DNA from: Gelidibacter salicanalis
GTDB taxonomy: Bacteria; Bacteroidota; Bacteroidia; Flavobacteriales; Flavobacteriaceae
Direction of reading: 5' to 3'
Assembly: GCF_016469035.1 (NCBI RefSeq)
Contig: NZ_JAEHJZ010000005.1
Span: 46,543 to 110,542 of the forward strand
Length of the DNA stretch: 64,000 nt
Shown here piece by piece: positions 47,901 through 54,704 of this stretch (the first letter of the stretch is position 1; each line of letters begins with the position of its first letter). The translations under genes were made by a program, and so were the position numbers. Under the pieces are notes generated by a model. That model did not search any database and was not told the origin of the DNA. It worked only from the letters and a program-made list of their open reading frames with translations.

Positions 47901-49810
47901 TGAAAACAAAATATTATTATATACTTCTTGCTATATTTAGTATGGCAATTGTAAGTTGTCAAGATTATTTGGAGCGTGAACCCCAGGATTTTCTTTCGGA
48001 AGAATCCTATTTTAATAAACCGTCAGATTTGGAGCTTTTCGTAAATAAGTTTTATGATAGTTTTGATGTCACTTCAGATGTTGGGGCAAGATCATTATAT
48101 GCGAAAGATCGAAATAGTGATGATCTTATTGGCCCATGGGAAGAAGAAAATCTACTTAAAGGCTTCAAATTGGTGCCTTCCACAGCAGGAGGGGGCGTAG
48201 GTGATTGGCGTTTCAGAGATATTAGAGAATGTAATTATTTTATTGAAACGGTCGAGAGTAGAATAGAAACTGGTCTTCTAGACGAACAGAATCTTGATGT
48301 AAAGCATTATAGAGGAGAAAACTATTTTTTTAGAGCATGGTTCTATTTCAATAAACTACAGTCTTTTGGAGATTTTCCTATCATTACCACCGTGCTTTCT
48401 GATGATACGGAAACACTTATAGAGGCGAGCAAAAGACAGCCTCGCAATGAAGTCGCACGTTTTATATTGGAAGATTTGGACAAAGCTATTTCCATGCTTC
48501 AAGACAACCGATCAAAAAACAGGATCAATAAATCTACGGCCCAATTATTGGCATCACGAGTGGCTTTATTTGAGGGTACTTGGCTAAAATATCACCAAGG
48601 AACTGCAAGAGTGCCAGGTGGTCCAAACTGGCCGGGTGCTTATTTGCATCCCAGTTTCTCTTTTGAAGCAGGAAGCATCCAAGCTGAAAGTAATTTTTTC
48701 TTAGAAAAATCAATGAATTACGCACAACTAGTAGCCAGCAATTACAGTTTGTCACCAGATTACCGAGGCATGTTTATATCTCATAATTTGGCAGCTAATC
48801 CCGAAGTTCTTTTGTATAAAAGTTACGCCATTGGATCGGTTTTAGGTCACGGTGCGACCCACTATTTACAAAGAACAGGAGCTGGCATAGGACTCACAAG
48901 GTCTTTGGTAGAATCTTATTTAATGAAAAATGGTTTGCCTATTTACGCTGCTGGATCAAATTATCAAGGTGATGGATTACTGTCAGATGTTGTTATGGAT
49001 AGGGATGAAAGATTGCAGTACTCTGTGCTGTCAGAAGGTGATATCCGAATAGCAAATCCTGATGGTTCCAAAGAGTTTTTTACTTATCCTGATTTGATTG
49101 GTGGCAACGGATGGCAAGGTGTTACTTCAGGATATCAACTTGAAAAATGGATGAGTACAGACCCAAAGGAAGCTGTCTCTTCAACAGCTGGCACTACTGA
49201 AAGTCCTATTTTTAGAGCAGCAGAAGCATATTTAAACTATATGGAAGCGTCTTATGAACGCAATGGAAGTTTGGACGGACAAGCTTTGGGTTATTGGAAA
49301 GAATTAAGAAATAGAGCACAGGTGGATGATGATGTGCAAAAAACAATCAGTAATACAGATTTGTCTAAAGAGCGTGATTTGGCGGTGTATTCCGCTGGGA
49401 CACTGGTCGATCCTGCTTTATACAATATCCGTCGAGAAAGACGCAATGAGTTTGTTGCTGAGGGGATGAGACTTATGGATATGTACCGATGGAGGTCATT
49501 TGATACCATGGACGGTTATATTGTTGAAGGTTTTAACCTTTGGGATGATTATTATAAGAATTATGATGACGAATTGAATGAGGGCGATAATGTGTCTCTG
49601 TCCCCGTCAAATGGTGGTTCTAAATATGTACAACCTTTTAGAAAATCTACTTCCAACAGGGCCTATAATGGGTATACATTACCTAAAGCACACTACTTAA
49701 GTGCTGTGCCGTTGGATGAGTTTACATTAACAAACTCTGCCGGCGAAAATGGAGCGTTGTACCAAAATCCAGGGTGGTCTAAAACATCAGCAATTCCTGC
49801 TACAGAATAA
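47900..49810 (+). CDS. SusD-like surface glycan-binding lipoprotein (2)
   Basis: A 636-residue lipoprotein from ATG 47900; a GTG at 47870 is in frame but would spoil the signal. The lipobox is IVSC (Cys20), followed by QDYLEREPQDFLSEESYF. SusD features are YRGENYFFRAWFYFNKLQSFGDFP, RRERRNEFVAEGMRLMDMYRW and the C-terminal LSAVPLDEFTL with YQNPGW. It pairs with SusC 2. It is longer than SusD 1 and differs in the ligand-binding loops. The downstream sulfatase starts 8 bases later. Confidence 0.95.
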   Translation: MKTKYYYILLAIFSMAIVSCQDYLEREPQDFLSEESYFNKPSDLELFVNKFYDSFDVTSDVGARSLYAKDRNSDDLIGPWEEENLLKGFKLVPSTAGGGVGDWRFRDIRECNYFIETVESRIETGLLDEQNLDVKHYRGENYFFRAWFYFNKLQSFGDFPIITTVLSDDTETLIEASKRQPRNEVARFILEDLDKAISMLQDNRSKNRINKSTAQLLASRVALFEGTWLKYHQGTARVPGGPNWPGAYLHPSFSFEAGSIQAESNFFLEKSMNYAQLVASNYSLSPDYRGMFISHNLAANPEVLLYKSYAIGSVLGHGATHYLQRTGAGIGLTRSLVESYLMKNGLPIYAAGSNYQGDGLLSDVVMDRDERLQYSVLSEGDIRIANPDGSKEFFTYPDLIGGNGWQGVTSGYQLEKWMSTDPKEAVSSTAGTTESPIFRAAEAYLNYMEASYERNGSLDGQALGYWKELRNRAQVDDDVQKTISNTDLSKERDLAVYSAGTLVDPALYNIRRERRNEFVAEGMRLMDMYRWRSFDTMDGYIVEGFNLWDDYYKNYDDELNEGDNVSLSPSNGGSKYVQPFRKSTSNRAYNGYTLPKAHYLSAVPLDEFTLTNSAGENGALYQNPGWSKTSAIPATE

Positions 49811-49818
49811 TTTTTAAT

Positions 49819-51399
49819 ATGTACATTATGAAATCTATAGTAATTGTCTTTTTAGTTGTGGTATGTGTGTCCTGTGCGAATAAAAAACTGGACATTGCAA
49901 AACCCAACATCATTTTTATCATGTCTGATGATCACGCTTACCAGGCCATCAGTGCTTATGATACAACCTTAATCCAAACGCCAAATATTGATCGGCTGGC
50001 CAATGAAGGGATGCTTTTTACTAATGCCAGTGTAACTAATTCCATCTGTGCACCATCAAGAGCGGTAATTCTTACAGGTAAGCACAGCCATATCAATGGA
50101 AAAATTGATAATCTGAGTCATTTTGATACGACAAATGTGACATTTCCACAAATCTTGCAAAAAGCAGGGTATCAAACCGCCATGTTTGGTAAACTTCATT
50201 TTGGTAACAACCCAAAAGGCTTTGATGAATTCAAAATATTACCAGGACAGGGCGAGTATTACAATCCGCGGTTTATCACCCAAAAAGGTGATACCATTAT
50301 TGACGGTTATGTGACAGATATTACCACTGATTTGACTTTAGACTGGATGAAGAATCGCAGAGATCCAAACAAACCATTTATGTTGATGTATTTGCACAAA
50401 GCGCCACACCGTGCGTGGTTGCCAAGTGAAAAGTATTATAAAGAATTTACTAAAAAAACATTCCCACTACCAGAAACCTTGTTTGATGATTATAAAACCA
50501 GAGGTACGGCCGCAAAAACTGCTGAGATGGGCATTTTAAAGCACATGTCTTTAGTAAATGACACCAAATTAACGCCAGCAACTATGGCAAAACTAAATCT
50601 CACTGATTGGAATAATCTCGGTGAAAGCTTAGGCGGTATGACCGCAGAACAACGCGCCAAATGGGATGCTGTGTACGGACCCATCAATGAAAAGTTTATT
50701 GAAGAGTATCCTACGATGAATGATTCTACATTGACCATCTGGAAATACCAGCGTTACTTACAAGATTATTTAGGCACCATTGCCTCTGTAGATGATAACG
50801 TAGGGCGTGTTCTAGATTATTTAGATGATGAGAAGTTGGCGGATAATACCATCGTGATATACACTTCAGATCAGGGTTTTTATTTGGGGGAGCACGGCTG
50901 GTTTGACAAGCGTTTTATGTATGACGAATCATTTAAAACACCGTTATTGATAAAATGGCCAAATAAAATTAAAGCAGGAATTACCGAAGATGAAATGGTT
51001 CAAAACTTAGATTTTGCCCAAACATTTCTGGAAGTTGCTGGAGTTACAGCCCCAAAAGACATGCAGGGTGAGAGTTTAGTGCCGCTTTTGACCGGGAATA
51101 AAGAAAAATGGAAAAGAGATGCGGTGTATTACCATTATTACGAATATCCAGCTGAGCACGCCGTAAAAAGACATTACGGCATTGCCACAAAAGAATTTAA
51201 ATTAATCCATTTTTATCATGATGTCAATGAATGGGAGCTTTACGACCGTAAAAAAGATCCTAAAGAAATTAACAACGTTATAAATAATCCAGCTTACGCT
51301 CAGGTGGTGAAGGATATGAAGCAAAAACTTCAAGAAACACGTAAAAAGTATAAGGATTCTGAGGAGCTGGATAGGAAGTATATTGAGAGTTATAATTAA
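49819..51399 (+). CDS. S1 sulfatase lipoprotein (2), N-acetylglucosamine-6-sulfatase-like
   Basis: A 526-residue lipoprotein (VSC, Cys19 from ATG 49819; a start at 49828 giving MKSIVIV is equally plausible). The formylglycine motif is C77-A-P-S-R81 in SICAPSRAVILTGKHSHINGK. Metal-binding strands are IMSDDHAY and YTSDQGFYLGEHGWFDKRFMYDES. This GKHSHxNG and GEHGWFDKRFMYDESFKTP pattern is typical of the S1_11-type group that contains GlcNAc-6-sulfatases. That would fit removal of 6-sulfate from GlcNAc after SusC/D 2 import. The maturation enzyme is not in the window. Confidence 0.88.
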   Translation: MYIMKSIVIVFLVVVCVSCANKKLDIAKPNIIFIMSDDHAYQAISAYDTTLIQTPNIDRLANEGMLFTNASVTNSICAPSRAVILTGKHSHINGKIDNLSHFDTTNVTFPQILQKAGYQTAMFGKLHFGNNPKGFDEFKILPGQGEYYNPRFITQKGDTIIDGYVTDITTDLTLDWMKNRRDPNKPFMLMYLHKAPHRAWLPSEKYYKEFTKKTFPLPETLFDDYKTRGTAAKTAEMGILKHMSLVNDTKLTPATMAKLNLTDWNNLGESLGGMTAEQRAKWDAVYGPINEKFIEEYPTMNDSTLTIWKYQRYLQDYLGTIASVDDNVGRVLDYLDDEKLADNTIVIYTSDQGFYLGEHGWFDKRFMYDESFKTPLLIKWPNKIKAGITEDEMVQNLDFAQTFLEVAGVTAPKDMQGESLVPLLTGNKEKWKRDAVYYHYYEYPAEHAVKRHYGIATKEFKLIHFYHDVNEWELYDRKKDPKEINNVINNPAYAQVVKDMKQKLQETRKKYKDSEELDRKYIESYN

Positions 51400-51403
51400 G
51401 ATG

Positions 51404-51440
51404 AGAGAATAGAGAATAGAGAATAGAGAGAAGAGAGGAT
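51404..51440 (+). repeat. AGAGAAT heptamer tract after sulfatase 2
   Basis: Three clean AGAGAAT copies (51404-51424) are followed by degenerate AGAG units. They lie just after the sulfatase stop. The same unit recurs at 51621-51662 and 52521-52632. Confidence 0.7.
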
Positions 51441-51506
51441 AACAAATAGCGAAGTGTGAAGCACAGTGATATTGACGATTTTGTTGATGACATGATTTCA
51501 ATCTTT

Positions 51507-51584
51507 AACTACCATCTTAAATTCTCCTCCTTGTAAAGGAGGAGTGGATTCTGCTTCAGAAAAGAAGCAGAAGACGAGGTGGTT
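51507..51584. repeat. Structured intergenic element with a predicted three-way junction
   Basis: A closing stem, AACTACC (51507-51513) with GGTGGTT (51578-51584), encloses two hairpins. Arm 1 is CTCCTCCTT-GTA-AAGGAGGAG (51524-51544) and arm 2 is TTCTGCTTC...GAAGCAGAA (51549-51572). No reading frame or T-run accompanies it. It may be a dispersed flavobacterial repeat or an RNA element. Confidence 0.55.
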
Positions 51585-51666
51585 TAGGTATGATTATAAG
51601 TAAGTTGAAAGGTGAAGACAGAATAGAGAAAAAAGAGAAGAGAATAGAGAATAAATTTTAGAGAGG

Positions 51667-52494
51667 ATGAATACGAATTTTATGTTGAGTCGGTTGGGGA
51701 TACTGTTACTTTTGTGCGGGGCGTTACAGTCGTGTTCGGTTAGTAAACCTATAAAAGAGAACAGTACTGAAGCGTATCAATTGGTGTTTGAAGATCAATT
51801 TAACGGGAGTGCTTACAGTACTAGATCTTGGAGCAGTTTTCCGGAAGGCGTAGGTACAGCACCATGGAATCGGTATGTAAAAGATGATGCAGATTTGGCT
51901 GAAGTAAAAGACGGAAATTTATATATGAAAGCTCGCTGGAACACAGATGCTGATCTTCCTGAAACTGGCGCCATTCAAACCAAAGATAAATACAGTTTTA
52001 AATACGGTAAGATAGAGGTCAGAGCAAAATTCAATAGCTCAGGTCAAGGTGGATGGCCAGCAATATGGTTAATGCCACAAAATGACATCTATCCGGGGTG
52101 GCCCAATGGTGGCGAAATCGACATCATGGAACGTCTCAATACCGATAGCTTTGTGCATCAAGTAGTCCATCAAACTAATGGCGAAGCCAAACATAACTCG
52201 ACCGGTATAACTCAGGCTATTTCACCAGCAGAATATAATACTTATGGCATCATTAAAAAGCCAAACCGAATAGAGTTTTATGTGAATGATAAATTAACCA
52301 TGGTTCATGAACCTACAGGCGATTTTGAAAAACGTTGGCCATTTGAAACCGATTATTACATCATTTTAAACCATGCTACAGCCGATAAAGGACAAGCAGG
52401 CGTTAACTATTGGCCGGGTCTTGTAAAATCAATCGTAGATTTTCCTTATGAAATGGCAATTGATTATGTGAAGGTCTGGGAGTTTGTGGACTAA
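51667..52494 (+). CDS. GH16 lipoprotein, single-domain
   Basis: A 275-residue lipoprotein (LQSC, Cys23). It is a minimal GH16: YQLVFEDQFNGS, YGKIEVRAKFN, WPAIWLMP, the catalytic motif GE150-I-D152-I-M-E155, YIILNHATAD and AIDYVKVWEFVD. ExDxxE is the beta-bulge motif common to most GH16 endo-hydrolases acting on beta-glucans or galactans. It lacks the BACON stalk of the first GH16, so the two may act at different stages or on different sizes. The purine tract 51621-51662 precedes it and the large heptamer array follows it. Substrate not assigned. Confidence 0.88.
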   Translation: MNTNFMLSRLGILLLLCGALQSCSVSKPIKENSTEAYQLVFEDQFNGSAYSTRSWSSFPEGVGTAPWNRYVKDDADLAEVKDGNLYMKARWNTDADLPETGAIQTKDKYSFKYGKIEVRAKFNSSGQGGWPAIWLMPQNDIYPGWPNGGEIDIMERLNTDSFVHQVVHQTNGEAKHNSTGITQAISPAEYNTYGIIKKPNRIEFYVNDKLTMVHEPTGDFEKRWPFETDYYIILNHATADKGQAGVNYWPGLVKSIVDFPYEMAIDYVKVWEFVD

Positions 52495-52520
52495 GGGCAT
52501 TTGTTTATTATTTTGATCTA

Positions 52521-52632
52521 AGAGAACAGAGAACAGAGAACAGAGAATAGAGAACAGAGAACAGAGAACAGAGAACAGAGAATAGAGAATAGAGAATAGA
52601 GAATAGAGAATAGAGAATAGAGAATAGAGAAT
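52521..52632 (+). repeat. 16-copy AGAGAAY heptamer tandem array
   Basis: There are sixteen contiguous 7-base units without a gap: three AGAGAAC, one AGAGAAT, four AGAGAAC and eight AGAGAAT. It lies between GH16 and GH20 and is a simple tandem repeat expected to change copy number by slippage. Units match the shorter tracts at 6829-6887 and 51404-51440. Confidence 0.9.
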
Positions 52633-52771
52633 AGAGGACTTTAGTCTTTCTCAATAGGTATGTAGTTTAACTCTGAATAATTAGCATTTGTAAGATCTTA
52701 ATAAGTAAGAGTTAGTGTCAAGATAATTGATTAAAAAATTAAATAGTATTAATCCGAATTTCTATATATCC

Positions 52772-54424
52772 ATGAAAAAAACCTGCATTCTTCTAATCGT
52801 TTTCATTTGTAGCATAGCCGCTTATGCCCAAGTGATTCCAGCTCCAGAAAGTTTGAAATTCAATAAGGGGCACTTTGTTTTAGATACTTCAACAGGAATT
52901 ACATTGGATGGTTTAGAGCCTTCTGAAAGCACCAAATTGACCAATTATCTCATTGATAAAGTAGAAACTGAAACAGGTGTTCGTATCTCATCTAAAAAAG
53001 GGAATAGCAAAAACATTCTGTTTGAAGTGCTACGCTATCCTAGCAAAAATTTAGGTGAAGAAGGTTATATCTTGAATATTACAACAAATGAAATTCATAT
53101 TGCAGCCAATTCAAATGCAGGATTATTCTATGGCGTGCAATCGCTTTTACAATATATAATCGCCAACAATATCCAAACCCCAATTCAGCTGCCTAATTTG
53201 AGTATTAGCGACAAACCTAATGTGGCATGGCGCGGAATGGTGATGGACGTTAGTAGACATTTTTTTAATGTTACAGCGATTAAGGAAGTGTTGGATTTAA
53301 TGGCATTTTATAAATTAAATGTATTCCACTGGCATTTGGCCGACAATGAAGGCTGGCGCTTGGAAATAAAAAAGTATCCAAAACTTACCGAGGTTGGTGC
53401 GTGGCGCACTGAAATTCCAGGAAGTGTCATGTACAAACAGGATTCTACCTATGCTAAGAAATTAGACGGGAAACCGTATCAGTACGGCGGTTTTTATACC
53501 CAAGAACAAGTCAAAGACATTGTGGACTATGCTAAAGACAGAAACATTACTGTGGTTCCCGAAATTGATGTGCCAGGACATTCTGGTGCCGCTTTAACCG
53601 CATATCCTGAATTCTCTTGTGAAAAACACCAGCAAGAATCGCCAAATTCCACCTTATGGAATGGCGTTGTTAATCCGTTAAACGTCAATCTGAATTATTG
53701 CGCAGGGCAGGAATCTACATTTGAATTTTTAGAAGATGTATTCACAGAAGTCATGGCCTTGTTCCCTTCAAAATATATTCATGTTGGTGGGGATGAGGTT
53801 GATAAATCCTATTGGGAAAAATGTGATGCTTGTCAAAAAAGAAAGGCTGATGAAGGCTTAAAGGACGAAAATGAATTGCAAAGCTATTTCTTAAAACGGA
53901 TTGCAAAATTCTTAGAAGATAACGATCGTAAACTTATTGGATGGGATGAAATTCTTGAAGGTGGCGCACCGGTAAATGCGACAGTCATGTCGTGGCGGGG
54001 AGAGAAAGGTGGTATTGAAGCGGCTAAATTAAAGCAAGATGTTATTATGACGCCAAATGATCCGTTATATTTCAATAGACATCAAGTTGATTCAGATGAT
54101 GAACCTTACGCTCCTGCCTACAGCATCAATACTTTGGAGCGGGTTTATAATTATAATTTGATCCCTGAAGAACTTTCTAAAGAAGAAGCAAGGTATATTT
54201 TGGGTGGTCAGTTTGCCGTTTGGACCGAGTTTATTTCTTCCGTAGAGCATTTGGAATATACCTTATTACCGAGAATGCCTGCCTTTGCTGAAAACATGTG
54301 GTCTACTTCTAAAAATAAAGACTACAACAAATTTATTGAACGTTTAAATCTGATGCATTATGATTACTGGAAAGCGAATGGAATTCGTTTTCACCCAAAA
54401 GCGTATTTAAAATCGGTGTATTAG
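52772..54424 (+). CDS. GH20 beta-N-acetylhexosaminidase (2)
   Basis: A 550-residue exported enzyme from ATG 52772, which gives a clean signal ending AYAQ; the in-frame TTG at 52727 adds 15 unlikely residues. The GH20b domain (about 22-145) precedes the barrel, which has HWHLADNEGWRLEIKKYPKL, HVGGDE (Asp341-Glu342), the KCDAC insert and WDEILEGG. It is compact, with no binding module, unlike the first GH20. It should remove terminal beta-GlcNAc or GalNAc exposed by the beta-galactosidases and sulfatase of this operon. Confidence 0.93.
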   Translation: MKKTCILLIVFICSIAAYAQVIPAPESLKFNKGHFVLDTSTGITLDGLEPSESTKLTNYLIDKVETETGVRISSKKGNSKNILFEVLRYPSKNLGEEGYILNITTNEIHIAANSNAGLFYGVQSLLQYIIANNIQTPIQLPNLSISDKPNVAWRGMVMDVSRHFFNVTAIKEVLDLMAFYKLNVFHWHLADNEGWRLEIKKYPKLTEVGAWRTEIPGSVMYKQDSTYAKKLDGKPYQYGGFYTQEQVKDIVDYAKDRNITVVPEIDVPGHSGAALTAYPEFSCEKHQQESPNSTLWNGVVNPLNVNLNYCAGQESTFEFLEDVFTEVMALFPSKYIHVGGDEVDKSYWEKCDACQKRKADEGLKDENELQSYFLKRIAKFLEDNDRKLIGWDEILEGGAPVNATVMSWRGEKGGIEAAKLKQDVIMTPNDPLYFNRHQVDSDDEPYAPAYSINTLERVYNYNLIPEELSKEEARYILGGQFAVWTEFISSVEHLEYTLLPRMPAFAENMWSTSKNKDYNKFIERLNLMHYDYWKANGIRFHPKAYLKSVY

Positions 54425-54425
54425 T

Positions 54426-54507
54426 GAGACCCGTATTTCAATCTCGGCCATCGGCAGAGCATTGAAATGCGATGGTCGAACTAACCCCGCATTTTTGGCG
54501 GGGTCTC
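54426..54507. repeat. Nested palindromic element after GH20 (2)
   Basis: GAGACCC (54426-54432) pairs with GGGTCTC (54501-54507). Inside are ATTTCAAT/ATTGAAAT and a CCCCGC...GCGGGG hairpin. There is no coding sequence. It resembles the other dispersed palindromes in the window. Confidence 0.55.
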
Positions 54508-54590
54508 AAGTTCAATATTTCGGCCTGGTACTTATCGAATGTCACGAGAATTTTTACTGATCAAATTAAATAGATACAATTACATTAATT

Positions 54591-54660
54591 GACACGAATT
54601 GCACGGATTTTCACAAATTGAATTACGCACCTATTCGTGATAATTAGTGTCTCTTTTTTT
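54591..54660 (+). terminator. Possible terminator before GH2 (4)
   Basis: GACACGAATT (54591-54600) pairs with AATTAGTGTC (54642-54651) with one mismatch, and is followed at once by TCTTTTTTTT. The loop is long (41 bases), so efficiency is uncertain. It would separate GH20 (2) from GH2 (4). Confidence 0.45.
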
Positions 54661-54704
54661 TATTCCGTTTAAGGATAATTTATTCTTATATCAAAACTAA
54701 AACT

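Noticed and set aside
51202-51501. Minus-strand frames over the sulfatase end and repeat
   Set aside because: Composed of repeat-derived LFSLFS runs and antisense sulfatase codons; no domain.
42310-52494. Laminarin or agar/porphyran PUL
   Set aside because: Two GH16 alone would allow it, but the usual partner families (GH17, GH30, GH3; GH86, GH50, GH117) are absent and the rest points to glycoprotein glycans. Not fully excluded.
52521-52632. CRISPR-like array
   Set aside because: The unit is only 7 bases, without unique spacers; it is a simple tandem repeat.
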